A stretch of 64,000 bases of DNA from an uncultured Ectothiorhodospiraceae bacterium (GTDB lineage: Bacteria > Pseudomonadota > Gammaproteobacteria > UBA6429 > Thiohalophilaceae): NCBI GenBank assembly GCA_947259575.1, contig CAMYMU010000029.1, positions 110,479 through 174,478 on the forward strand. Reading direction: 5' to 3'. Below, in pieces: positions 1-9,172 of this stretch. The notes beneath the pieces were generated by a model. That model did not search any database. It worked only from the letters and a program-made list of their open reading frames with translations, and was not told where the DNA came from. A program made the position numbers and the translations under genes. The number at the start of each line of letters is the position of its first letter. The stretch's first letter is position 1.

Positions 1-157
1 TGTAGCTATAGTCCATGGCGACGGTCGTTTTTTCCTTGATCTGGGCTGACTCATCTGTACAGGCAACATCTGTTCCAACAGGAGGGATTTCGCTAATCGA
101 ACCAATCGCCGTGGTTTTACCCGCTCCAACGGGGCCGGCAAATATTATTTTATCCAT
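1..157 (-). CDS. Small GTPase-like P-loop protein (partial, cut by window edge)
   Basis: Only the first 52 codons are in the window. The start ATG at 155-157 opens MDKIIFAGPVGAGKTT, with a Walker A/G1 motif (GPVGAGKT, residues 8-15) directly after a short beta strand. This arrangement is typical of the small Ras/Arf-like bacterial GTPases of the Srprb (COG2229) type, which often work with roadblock or polarity proteins. It starts 5 bp after the stop of the unknown gene upstream, so the two are probably co-transcribed and divergent from the Chp operon. The family call is from the P-loop context alone, because the G2-G5 motifs lie outside the window; another P-loop NTPase is possible. Confidence 0.7.
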   Translation of the reverse strand, partial: MDKIIFAGPVGAGKTTAIGSISEIPPVGTDVACTDESAQIKEKTTVAMDYSY

Positions 158-162
158 ATGCA

Positions 163-1149
163 CTAGAAGATACCTTTTAGGCTAAGTCGCTTAGCAATGC
201 GTGAAAATAGGCTTTGTTGCTCAAGTGAGCGAGATCGTGAATTCCCTGATAAGTTGTTGTTGCCTTGCTCATGTATTATCAGATCAACAGCGAGTGCAGC
301 ATTATAAAAATTAACTACTTCGGCCATTTTAACTCCTGTTGCCTCAGCTAGTTGGTGCATTGACATGGGTTGTTTTGCAAGAATGGCTGCTAATTTCAAG
401 TGCTCTGCTATAAATGAACTACGCGTGAAATTAGGCCAGGCTTTTAACCGAAAAGGCTTGTCGAGGGAGTGGCCAGGTAAAAGTCTGCCCTTGGAACAGC
501 GAATTCCAGCTAGCCATAATATATTGTGCAGTGATTGCACATTCATTTCATTGCTATGCACGGCAAAACTTTTAGGTTTTAGCTTATAAAATGTAATTTG
601 GTCTAGTGCTAAGCTGAATATTTTTTCCAGTTCAGTTTCGTTGGCGGTGGTGGCAAGGCATTGATTGCAGCCATCGATGAAAATATCGGGCAGTTCATCG
701 CAAGTTATATGTAAAACTCTTTTTTTAAGCTTAGTCTCGATCAAAATATTAAAAAGTGAGTCTTTTAACTCGAGAACTGCTTGAGTTTTCGGTTGAGCAG
801 AAGCAGTAATTTTTTGTGTAGACAGTTGCGCATGCAATTTTGCGTAGAGTTTTTTCAGCACAGATTTAAGCGTACTTAGATCTATGGGTCGTTGTAGGCC
901 AATCGTATTTTTGGCCATTTTTGGATTGCTCGATACGAGCAATTTCACTTGTCCGGCTCGACTTTGGCGTAGTGCCTGTTTCCCAGACTGGCTATCTTCA
1001 TCAATAATAAGTAAATGTGCTTTACTGATCTCACCGTCATTCACAACAAAACCCACATCGTCATAAGACAATAACTTAGCTGCGGTACTCACAACCATAT
1101 TGTCTTGCTCAGTTAACCCAGCAGAGTAAAGCTTTAATTTATCCGACAT
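163..1149 (-). CDS. Unknown protein with receiver-like N-terminus and HTH-like C-terminus
   Basis: A 328-residue soluble protein that I do not recognise. Residues about 5-105 look like a degenerate receiver-like domain: a hydrophobic strand ending in LLIIDEDS, then a late Q-R-P-I-D-L segment followed by a helix. The same outline occurs in the N-terminal part of the divergently encoded PilG-like protein. Residues about 245-290 (KLAAILAKQPMSMHQLAEAT and onward) resemble a helix-turn-helix. The middle has no recognisable motif. It is encoded just upstream of a small GTPase gene and divergent from the Chp operon across a 358-bp gap, which suggests a role in the same polarity or motility signalling. 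That role is inference. Confidence 0.75.
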   Translation of the reverse strand: MSDKLKLYSAGLTEQDNMVVSTAAKLLSYDDVGFVVNDGEISKAHLLIIDEDSQSGKQALRQSRAGQVKLLVSSNPKMAKNTIGLQRPIDLSTLKSVLKKLYAKLHAQLSTQKITASAQPKTQAVLELKDSLFNILIETKLKKRVLHITCDELPDIFIDGCNQCLATTANETELEKIFSLALDQITFYKLKPKSFAVHSNEMNVQSLHNILWLAGIRCSKGRLLPGHSLDKPFRLKAWPNFTRSSFIAEHLKLAAILAKQPMSMHQLAEATGVKMAEVVNFYNAALAVDLIIHEQGNNNLSGNSRSRSLEQQSLFSRIAKRLSLKGIF

Positions 1150-1507
1150 TTATGCTGTCTCAAATCACCATATATATAATATGTCTGAATATATCGGGAT
1201 ATTTCAGTGTGAGTACATCCATAAACTGTGAGCATTGCCGCAGTTTTTCTTGTTGGTAAATTAGTGCGTCGGGGTATGGTTTAAAAGCATTGGATAAGCC
1301 TTGCAGAATGTGAACATATGTTACAGGCAATACAGGAACACCGTGGTTTTTAAGGCTTAAATGCTATTTTCATGCGTAGCAAAATCGCTTTTTATGAAGA
1401 TCGTCACACTTTTTGTCAGGGCCGATGGAGAGCTGAAATATAACGTCGATACTCAAATTGTGGTTATGTAAAACTTATAATTTATGCAATTTAGACAGGT
1501 GTCCGTC
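1150..1507. other. Divergent intergenic region upstream of the Chp operon
   Basis: This 358-bp AT-rich gap separates the GTPase-linked gene from the PilG-like gene. A TATAAT hexamer at 1476-1481 could be a -10 element for the right-hand operon if translation starts at 1508, but no good -35 sits at normal distance. A 22-codon open frame near 1372 has no support as a gene. No RNA gene or repeat was recognised. Confidence 0.4.
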
Positions 1508-2494
1508 ATGACAGAAACCAAGCATTACATCGTTCAGTTTGAGGATGTCCCAGAGACTGAGCAGCTGATCTTTAAGTTGATCTTTTCCATCTCAGAAAAA
1601 ACCAAAAATCGGCCACACCACTATCAAATTAAGAATGAGAATGATGATAGTACAACTGAAGATGTTCTGATCTCAACTCTCAGAAGTGACGGTTCTGCCA
1701 GCGATGAGAAAATATTTCTGGTTGACCAGGGCAACGAATGTACAGACTGTTCATTCGTTATCCAACGCCCTTTGATTGCAACACGCACACTTTTGGTGCT
1801 CGATCGATATATTCAAAATTGCTTAGAGGTTCAACAGACAAGCTTAGATATGACAGCTACAGTAGAAGAAGAGAGCAAAAATGAAAATGATGAGCAAGAG
1901 GGCATAGATTTCTGTATTACAGAAGAAGAGGCTTCTGAACTAGCAATTGTCGCTGATGAAACATTGTCCAATCCGGCTAATGAGCAGGTTGAAATACCAC
2001 AACCAAAAGTGATAAATCAAGAGACAACGCTTGTTGCTTTTGAACGTTCACCAAATAAACCTAAACAAACCAGCACGGATGCGGCAGTAACGATAACTGC
2101 ACGTGATAAACCTCGAGCGATTGTCGTAGATGATAGTGCGTCAGTAAGGAAACAGATTGAGCTTGAACTGGATTTATTTGATGTTGAGGTCGATTATGCA
2201 GAATCTGTTGAACAGACTTTCGAGCTTTTGAACAACAATAAGTATGATATTGCGTTTTTAGACGTTGTACTACCAGATGGTGATGGATTTCAAATATGCA
2301 AAACGATTAAGCAAACGGCCGGAACAACAAAGGTCGTCATGTTGACAGGTAAAGCGACAGCAGCAGACAAAATTAAAGGTACCATGGTTGGTTGTGATGC
2401 TTACCTGGTTAAACCTGTGGGGAGAATGACTTTTCAGAATACCGTATGCAACTACATAAAACTTAAGGCACAAAATGAAGCAATGCATGGGTAA
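1508..2494 (+). CDS. PilG-like response regulator with N-terminal extension
   Basis: First gene of the Chp-type operon. The C-terminal ~120 residues form a receiver domain: the acidic pair in VVDDSASVRKQ, phosphoacceptor Asp in FLDVVLPDGDG, Thr in MLTGK and Lys in YLVKP. In Pseudomonas, PilG is a stand-alone receiver phosphorylated by ChpA that promotes pilus extension. Here about 200 residues precede it: a receiver-like N-terminal segment with an R-P-L-I-A-T-R motif, then an acidic linker. The ATG at 1508 is preferred over the one at 1484 because AGGTG lies just upstream of it. The regulator role is supported by the domain and by pilH-pilI-pilJ-chpA following. The symbol pilG is withheld because of the extra domain. 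Confidence 0.85.
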   Translation: MTETKHYIVQFEDVPETEQLIFKLIFSISEKTKNRPHHYQIKNENDDSTTEDVLISTLRSDGSASDEKIFLVDQGNECTDCSFVIQRPLIATRTLLVLDRYIQNCLEVQQTSLDMTATVEEESKNENDEQEGIDFCITEEEASELAIVADETLSNPANEQVEIPQPKVINQETTLVAFERSPNKPKQTSTDAAVTITARDKPRAIVVDDSASVRKQIELELDLFDVEVDYAESVEQTFELLNNNKYDIAFLDVVLPDGDGFQICKTIKQTAGTTKVVMLTGKATAADKIKGTMVGCDAYLVKPVGRMTFQNTVCNYIKLKAQNEAMHG

Positions 2495-2520
2495 TTAAAA
2501 CAAGTATTAAATGGAGAGAC

Positions 2521-2892
2521 ATGATGGCGATTAATAAGGTTCTAGTTGTCGATGATTCAGCACCTGAATTATCAAATATCAAAAAAATTATTGGAGACAT
2601 GGGATGCATTGTGATTAGTGCGTCAAATGGTATTCAGGCAGTCGAGCTTGCTAAAAAAGAGCTCCCAGATATCATTTTTATGGATATCATCATGCCGGAA
2701 ATGGATGGCTACGAAGCGACTCGAAAGCTGAGTAATGATCCTGAGGTAAGAAATATCCCGATCATATTTGTTTCTAGTAAAGGCCAAAAAGCCGATAAGC
2801 TCTGGGGCCAGATGCAAGGCGGAAAAGGCTATATCACTAAGCCTTATAAGCCGGAAGAAATCCTTAATCAGATACGTATATTTAATCGTTGA
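2521..2892 (+). CDS. pilH: Twitching-motility response regulator PilH
   Basis: A 123-residue single receiver domain with the acidic pair in VVDDSAP, phosphoacceptor Asp in FMDIIMPEMDG, Ser in VSSKGQ and Lys in ITKPY. The D-K-x-W-G-Q segment before the Lys strand is characteristic of PilH (DKVWG in Pseudomonas). In the Chp pathway PilH receives phosphate from ChpA and favours pilus retraction or acts as a phosphate sink. Two consecutive ATGs occur; GGAG at 2513-2516 is spaced 4 nt from the first and 7 nt from the second, so the product may begin at MAINK. The stop overlaps the next gene by one base. Confidence 0.9.
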   Translation: MMAINKVLVVDDSAPELSNIKKIIGDMGCIVISASNGIQAVELAKKELPDIIFMDIIMPEMDGYEATRKLSNDPEVRNIPIIFVSSKGQKADKLWGQMQGGKGYITKPYKPEEILNQIRIFNR

Positions 2893-3452
2893 TGATGGAT
2901 AAAAATACGCCACAAATGCCTGTGCATGCTAAAGGGAAAGAGCATGCAAGCAATATTCTGCAGCTGAGTGAGCATGTCATTCATGATGAGTCGTTAGATG
3001 ATATCGAAATTCGCTTTGGCTACAGTATTGGTTATTTTGATTTTGTATTGGAGAAAAAATTAGTCACTGAAATAGTCATTGAGCCAACAATTTTCCCTGT
3101 ACCTAATGGCCCAAACTGGTTGAAAGGTATGATTAATCTGAGGGGTAATATTTTACCAGTGTTTGACCTTACTCAAATACTAACGGCAAATTTGAAATCG
3201 TCTCCGGGTCATTATGTATTAGTAGTCGATGAGGGTGTCAATGCTCTAGCACTATTAATCGATGCACTACCAAAGTCCTTGCCAAATCCAATTGCTGCAG
3301 AAGGAGTTGGGGAAATAAACAATATTTCTGCCGATTATCTAACCCCAGGTGTTGTCTCGGAAGACAAAAACTGGATTGAGCTCGATATTAAAGCATTAGC
3401 AAAAAGAATGAAGGAAGAGGAAGAAGGCCAGCTACAAACTAGCACAAGCTAG
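2892..3452 (+). CDS. pilI: CheW-like coupling protein PilI
   Basis: A CheW-domain protein of about 186 residues that couples the receptor PilJ to the kinase ChpA. Diagnostic segments are GMINLRGNILPVFDL and the later VLVVDEG strand. The first ~40 residues are a flexible extension. Translation probably begins at the ATG at 2892 or the adjacent one at 2895, overlapping the pilH stop (TGATG), which indicates translational coupling. A TTG at 2889 is possible but unlikely. The position between pilH and the receptor gene matches the usual pilGHIJ-chpA order. Confidence 0.9.
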   Translation: MMDKNTPQMPVHAKGKEHASNILQLSEHVIHDESLDDIEIRFGYSIGYFDFVLEKKLVTEIVIEPTIFPVPNGPNWLKGMINLRGNILPVFDLTQILTANLKSSPGHYVLVVDEGVNALALLIDALPKSLPNPIAAEGVGEINNISADYLTPGVVSEDKNWIELDIKALAKRMKEEEEGQLQTSTS

Positions 3453-3485
3453 TAACCCACAACCAGATAACTGAGGTAGAGATTC

Positions 3486-5372
3486 ATGTTTAACAAGATA
3501 AAAATTGGCCCGCGACTAGTCATATTGTTAACAATTCAGACCATTGTACTGATTGTATTTGGTCTTACTGCGGTGCTAGGTCTTAACTTCGCTGCTAATA
3601 CATCATCAGTACTAAATAACAATGTTATTGAGCAAGTAAAGCTAAATCAACTTAATGAAGTGCTTCGTAGTGATCTTCTTGATACAGCAAACAAAATGAG
3701 TGTGGGTAAAATTGAACCGCAACTGGGTTATGCGTATTTAATGGCAGCCAGGGCATTGTTTATAAACAACTGGAAAGAATACAAGCAAGATAAAAGCCAG
3801 CAAGTTATAAAAGATATTGAAGCGTCATTTGGTAAGGAGTATACGCAGATTATTGCGGCATTTACAAAAATGGAATCACTCTTACAGGCTGGGGATCAGA
3901 TTGGCTTTAATAGTTTCGCTGAAAATGAATTAAATATCCTGGTCAATCCATTTCTTGTCGAGCTTAATGAAAGGGTAAATGAACAGCAATTGATATCTGA
4001 AGGCCTTTTTGATCAGGCGATAGAACAGAACCAGGCGGCCTTGGTCAATAGTACAGCCATTATGATCGGTGGTTTATTGATTACCAGTTTGCTTGGATAC
4101 CTTATATATAGATCAATTGTTAGACCAATTCGATTAATTTCATCCACCGTGGATAAGGTTTCGGATGGTGACTATTATGCACGGACAACGGTGACAGGAA
4201 CAGATGAGTTAGGTCACCTTGGTATCGCCTTTGACCATTTGTTAGAAGATAAAGTAGCAACCCTGGTGCAGGCAGAAAAGGATAATGAACAACTAAACGA
4301 GTCAGTTATTTCGCTCTTGCAAGCAGTGTCTAAGCTGAGTCAACGCGATCTGACAATTAAAGCACCAGTTACCGAGGATGTTACAGGCCCTGTTGCTGAT
4401 GCGTTGAATCAATTAACCTCAGAGACCTCGAGGGTCTTGCTAGGTGTGCGACATATCTCAGAAGAAGTTGCGCGGGCATCAACCATGGTGAAATCACAGT
4501 CTGACATGGTTATCGAAGTAGCAAACGATGAACAGCGAGATGTTCAAGAAACAGTTAATAGCCTAGCTGATGCTGTTGAGGCGATGACGCATATCGCGGC
4601 TCTCGCGCAAACCTGTAACCATGCTGCTGAAAATGCGATTGATACTACACACACTGCGCTCGAGACCGTAAATAATACAGTTAACGGAATTAATAATATT
4701 CGTGAAACAATTCATGAAACTGAAAAACGAATCAAACGTCTCGGCGAACGTTCACAGGAAATCAGCCGTGCCGTAAACTTGATTAATAGTATATCTGAAC
4801 GAACTCATATTTTGGCCCTTAACGCGAGCATGCATGCTGCCTCTGCTGGTGAGGCAGGAAAAGGCTTTGCGGTGGTAGCCGACGAAGTGCAACGACTTGC
4901 TGAAAATGCAAGAGATGCAACAAGCCAAATTGCGACCCTGGTAAATAATATTCAAGTCGAGACTTCCGATACGGTTTCAACTATGAACGATGCTATTAGC
5001 CAGGTTGTTGAAGGATCACAAATGGCTGAAGAGGCAGGTGAGCAAATGCGTAAAACGCGGGATAGTACTGAAAACCTGGTGTCCTCAGTTCGTGAAATTG
5101 CAGAAACTTCGGCACAACAAGCACAGCTGAGTAATGAACTACAAGGCCGTGCTGAACACATCCATGAAAGCGCTCGTAAAACTGGAGAACAATTGAACCA
5201 GCAGTCAATAGTGACGACACGCCTTGTAGAGTATGCACGTAGTCTGGTGCGAGCGGTGCAAGTATTCCAGCTTCCTAATAATGGTAAAAAACAAGCACCA
5301 CCAGAACAATCAAAACCAGAACCAGCAAAAGCAGATGTCGTAACAACTGACTTTGAGCGGAAAGCCTCGTAG
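3486..5372 (+). CDS. pilJ: Methyl-accepting chemotaxis protein PilJ
   Basis: A 628-residue inner-membrane chemoreceptor. Transmembrane helix 1 is at about residues 10-32 and helix 2 at about 190-208. They enclose a ~155-residue periplasmic sensor region, followed by HAMP ([20 protein letters not shown]) and a long cytoplasmic coiled coil. The tip reads [17 protein letters not shown] followed by [21 protein letters not shown], the signalling hairpin that contacts PilI and ChpA. The C-terminal tail is rich in Pro, Lys and Ala. No CheR or CheB homologue is in the cluster, so methyl adaptation enzymes would have to come from elsewhere. The operon context supports PilJ over a generic MCP. Confidence 0.9.
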   Translation: MFNKIKIGPRLVILLTIQTIVLIVFGLTAVLGLNFAANTSSVLNNNVIEQVKLNQLNEVLRSDLLDTANKMSVGKIEPQLGYAYLMAARALFINNWKEYKQDKSQQVIKDIEASFGKEYTQIIAAFTKMESLLQAGDQIGFNSFAENELNILVNPFLVELNERVNEQQLISEGLFDQAIEQNQAALVNSTAIMIGGLLITSLLGYLIYRSIVRPIRLISSTVDKVSDGDYYARTTVTGTDELGHLGIAFDHLLEDKVATLVQAEKDNEQLNESVISLLQAVSKLSQRDLTIKAPVTEDVTGPVADALNQLTSETSRVLLGVRHISEEVARASTMVKSQSDMVIEVANDEQRDVQETVNSLADAVEAMTHIAALAQTCNHAAENAIDTTHTALETVNNTVNGINNIRETIHETEKRIKRLGERSQEISRAVNLINSISERTHILALNASMHAASAGEAGKGFAVVADEVQRLAENARDATSQIATLVNNIQVETSDTVSTMNDAISQVVEGSQMAEEAGEQMRKTRDSTENLVSSVREIAETSAQQAQLSNELQGRAEHIHESARKTGEQLNQQSIVTTRLVEYARSLVRAVQVFQLPNNGKKQAPPEQSKPEPAKADVVTTDFERKAS

Positions 5373-5382
5373 GTTTATCGCT

Positions 5383-8300
5383 ATGCCACAACTTACACAA
5401 CCTCGTATTTCCTTAGAGGAGGAGTTAAGCACTCTGTCAGCTGAGCTGATTGAGGCCTTTATGGATGCTGATACACAGGTTGATATCCAAACTGATATTC
5501 ACGAAGTTCTTAAAAGTTATATCAAACATGTCACTCGCTGTGGACTATCTGCAGGCCGGAGTGGTCTGGATGAACTTCAAGACTATTTTGTGCAATTTCA
5601 GGCAATTCTCAAAAACTTGTTGAAAAGTAAACCGGAGACAATTAATAAGTATCGTGGTGTTCTTGAGCAATGGCCTTTGCTTGTAATGTCTTATATGAAC
5701 AGCACCGATAATTCTGAATTTATCGAGGAAATAGAAAACTTATTAAATAATACCCAGTGGCCGAAAGCAGACATGGCCGATACAAAACAAACTGACTTGA
5801 ACTTGATTGAAAAAGTAGAGATAAAATCTGAATCAAATTCGAATTTATATGGGGGCTTGCTCGAAGAGTTCAGGCAAGTTATCGAGGGATTGATTTTACT
5901 TAATAAAAATGATGCTCATCATGATTATCAGCAGGTAAAAAAATTACTGGTGGATACGTCGAATAAGCTCGAGTTGTTTGGTTTGTCAGCTGCTTCTTCT
6001 GGGTTAATTGGTTTGATGGACGTTGCGCAGATTTTACAATCAGGATTACGTACACGCAGCTATCAAGCTGAGATTTTAGCTGAGAATGAATGGCAAGATA
6101 TTTTTAAATTAAAAATAGCCATTGAAAACTACCTGAAGCATGATCTTGATAGTGATTCCGTAGACAAATTGATAGCAGCGATTCGGCAGTATTCGATGCA
6201 GGAACCAATGCCTGATGAAGAAGTGAATACTTTACGTAACTTATTGCTGTTAGACGAATCTGATGTGACAAGTAGTACCAGTGATGAAGAACTGGCAGAG
6301 GATAATGAAGAACAAGTTCAGCCACAACCACTATCAGATCAAAATGCTGAATTACTAAAATTAATCGCCGTAGAGTTTGAAAATGTTACGGTAGAATTGA
6401 CTGAAAGTCTTCAAGATGTATGCAATGAAAATACAGACTCAAAAGTAAGGGAAGAATCTACAAATAAGTATGCTTCGTTTATAGAACGCTTTTATAGTGT
6501 TACTGAGTCCATCGGTTTGGTTGGGCTACAGTTTTTTTTCAGAAAATTGGTAGATTATTTTCAACAATATCAACCTGCAGACTTATTAACTCCGGAAAAA
6601 CAATTATGGTTGGCTGAGTGGCCGGCTTATGTTGAGAATTACCTAACTGATCCTCACCAGGTTGCGATGGAATTTTTTGACCACTGTCGGTCATCAAATT
6701 CGGTCATAACAATAAGCGATGTTGAGGCTAGTGATTTTCGTGATGCACTGCTGAATCCACAATTCGTGCTTGATGATGAAGAGACGGAACCTCGCCAGAC
6801 AACGGCAGAGCTTTCTGATGTTTCCCTACAGTTGCCAGAAGACGTGAATCAGCAATTGCTCGATAGTTTATTGCAGGAATTACCCCAACAAACGGCCGAT
6901 TTTTCGAACGCTATCACCAGCATAATCAGTGGAGAGGGTAGTTTACAAGATGTAGATATTGCTCAACGGATAGCACATACCCTTAAGGGATCGGCCAATA
7001 CGGTCGGAGTCACTGGCATAGCAACATTAACGCATCATATTGAAGATATTCTAACAGCGTTTACAAAACAAAAAGAACTCCCGCAAGAACCATTAACTAC
7101 TACCTTGCAAGAGGCCGCGGATATTCTCGAAATAATGAGTGAGTCGTTGCTAGGAATGAACACCCTGCCAGAAAAACAATCACTTGCTGTATTACAGCAA
7201 GTCCTGGATTGGGCAAACCAAATAGAGCAGAATGGTTTACCTGAGTCAGGTTCGACGATACCTGCATCTAGTCCTGACACAGAGGAACAGACAAACCAAA
7301 CCGCAGTTGAAAGTGATGTTAAACAGACAAGCTTACGCATTACGACACCAACTATTGATGAAATCTTGAGGCTGGTTGGTGAAAGTATCATTTTGAATGG
7401 TCAGCTACATGAAAGTTTACGACATATCGTCTTGCAAAATCAGATAATTCAGGAGCAAAGCTCTTTATTCCAACAGCTAGCTTTCGATCTTGAGCAGGTA
7501 ATTGATGTTCGTGGAATTAATAATTATATGTCAAAAGCCAGTGATTCTAAGTTTGATGCTCTGGAGATGGATCAATATAACGAACTACACACATTATCCA
7601 GACGTTTAGTTGAAGCAGCTACTGACTCGCGTGAAATGACACAGACTGCTGATGATGATCTAAAAAAACTAGAGACTCTCCTTCATAGTCAGTCACGAAT
7701 TGAAAAAGATACTCAAGAAGTCGTAATGAAAACACGTATGTTGCCGGTACAGACAATCGTGCCAAGATTGCAACGGAGTGTTCGCCAGGTTTGTCGCCAA
7801 TTACAAAAGGAAGTAGACCTGGAGTTGATTGGTACCGATACGTTGATCGATAGTGATATCCTCAACATGTTAGCTGATCCGCTTATGCATATTCTCCGGA
7901 ATGCCGTCGATCATGGTATTGAGGATCAAACAAGTCGCGCGCAACAGGAAAAGCCAAAAAAGGGAAAGCTCAAGCTGGATTTCTCACAAGAAGGTGAAAA
8001 TATTAAAATACGCTGTGAAGATGATGGAAATGGACTTGATTTAAAAGCGATAAAAGAATTAGCTATAAATAAAGGATTGATAAATAGCGACAGCAGTTTG
8101 ACAGATAATGAGCTTAGTCGCTTAATACTCATTGCTGGTTTTACAACTCGAGATGAAACTACACAGATTTCAGGACGTGGTATAGGCATGGATGCTGTTT
8201 ACAGCCAAATCATGAAAATGAAAGGTACCCTGAAAATAGAGACCAGTCATGGTAAAGGGACCACTATTGAGATCCAATTACCTATCACACTCATCACGAT

Positions 8301-9168
8301 GCATGGCATTATGGTGAAGGTTAGTAGACAAGATATCGCTTTATCAAATCGTGGCGTTACCCAAATATTACACTACAGCGCTGGCAATATTCGTGAAGAA
8401 GAGGGTGAAATATATTACGACTATGCAGATGAAACATATAGTGCTTTCTATATCGAAGATCTTCTTGGTGTAATGCGTAAAAAGCAGGATAAATCAGAAT
8501 TAGATCATTCTGCGTTACTTTTAAGTGGTGAGGATGGAAAACAATACGTAGTTTTAGTTGGTAAGATCGCTACGACGAAAGACCTCGTGTTGAAAAAGCT
8601 TGGCCCCTATGTTCCAGCAATAACAGGTGTAGAGGGCGCGACTATACTGGGTGGCGGCAGTATTGCCCCTGTAATCGATTTACCTTCACTTATAAATGCA
8701 TTTCAGGGGACCCAGTATGTCCCGATTATAGAGAGTCGTGAGCTAAGCGGTATTCAATCAGGCGCACCAAAAGTATTAGTGGTTGATGATTCTATGAGTG
8801 CACGACGCACCCTAGCAGAGTTTATGCATGATGTGGGATATCGTGTTGTCACTGCTCGCGATGGAATGGACGCTATCGATCAATTGGAAGAAGAGGCACC
8901 TGATGTACTATTGGTGGACATGGAAATGCCACGTATGAATGGACTTGAATTTACATCCTATGTCCGTGCTAATCCTGTAACACGCGATCTGCCGGTAGTA
9001 ATGATTACCTCTCGCGCGACTAAAAAACACCGTGGTGAGGCAGATATCGCTGGAGTCAATGCTTATCTAGTTAAACCCTATTCAGAAAATGAGTTATTAG
9101 ATGTCGTCGAGACTCAATTAAAGAATGTATTTTACGCTAACAAAACAGTAACTAAAACATCGGAGTGA
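5383..9168 (+). CDS. chpA: Hybrid chemotaxis histidine kinase ChpA
   Basis: A CheA-type hybrid kinase of about 1261 residues. An HPt domain carries the phospho-His in IAHTLKGSANTVG (about residue 531). Then come the dimerisation region, HATPase (N-box HILRNAVDHGIE near 835; G-box GRGIGMDAVYSQ near 930), a CheW-like domain, and a C-terminal receiver (VVDDSMSARRT, phospho-Asp in LLVDMEMP near 1179, VKPYS). The first ~480 residues contain three HPt-like repeats lacking a phosphorylatable His in the expected place. Pseudomonas ChpA has about 2470 residues and many Xpt/HPt domains, so this is a reduced version. The ATG at 5383 (MPQLTQ) is preferred over a TTG at 5353 that would overlap pilJ. Confidence 0.92.
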   Translation: MPQLTQPRISLEEELSTLSAELIEAFMDADTQVDIQTDIHEVLKSYIKHVTRCGLSAGRSGLDELQDYFVQFQAILKNLLKSKPETINKYRGVLEQWPLLVMSYMNSTDNSEFIEEIENLLNNTQWPKADMADTKQTDLNLIEKVEIKSESNSNLYGGLLEEFRQVIEGLILLNKNDAHHDYQQVKKLLVDTSNKLELFGLSAASSGLIGLMDVAQILQSGLRTRSYQAEILAENEWQDIFKLKIAIENYLKHDLDSDSVDKLIAAIRQYSMQEPMPDEEVNTLRNLLLLDESDVTSSTSDEELAEDNEEQVQPQPLSDQNAELLKLIAVEFENVTVELTESLQDVCNENTDSKVREESTNKYASFIERFYSVTESIGLVGLQFFFRKLVDYFQQYQPADLLTPEKQLWLAEWPAYVENYLTDPHQVAMEFFDHCRSSNSVITISDVEASDFRDALLNPQFVLDDEETEPRQTTAELSDVSLQLPEDVNQQLLDSLLQELPQQTADFSNAITSIISGEGSLQDVDIAQRIAHTLKGSANTVGVTGIATLTHHIEDILTAFTKQKELPQEPLTTTLQEAADILEIMSESLLGMNTLPEKQSLAVLQQVLDWANQIEQNGLPESGSTIPASSPDTEEQTNQTAVESDVKQTSLRITTPTIDEILRLVGESIILNGQLHESLRHIVLQNQIIQEQSSLFQQLAFDLEQVIDVRGINNYMSKASDSKFDALEMDQYNELHTLSRRLVEAATDSREMTQTADDDLKKLETLLHSQSRIEKDTQEVVMKTRMLPVQTIVPRLQRSVRQVCRQLQKEVDLELIGTDTLIDSDILNMLADPLMHILRNAVDHGIEDQTSRAQQEKPKKGKLKLDFSQEGENIKIRCEDDGNGLDLKAIKELAINKGLINSDSSLTDNELSRLILIAGFTTRDETTQISGRGIGMDAVYSQIMKMKGTLKIETSHGKGTTIEIQLPITLITMHGIMVKVSRQDIALSNRGVTQILHYSAGNIREEEGEIYYDYADETYSAFYIEDLLGVMRKKQDKSELDHSALLLSGEDGKQYVVLVGKIATTKDLVLKKLGPYVPAITGVEGATILGGGSIAPVIDLPSLINAFQGTQYVPIIESRELSGIQSGAPKVLVVDDSMSARRTLAEFMHDVGYRVVTARDGMDAIDQLEEEAPDVLLVDMEMPRMNGLEFTSYVRANPVTRDLPVVMITSRATKKHRGEADIAGVNAYLVKPYSENELLDVVETQLKNVFYANKTVTKTSE

Positions 9169-9172
9169 CTGT

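Noticed and set aside
1372..1440. Small 22-codon open frame starting MRSKIAFYEDRH
   Set aside because: Too short to support by sequence alone and without a clear ribosome binding site.
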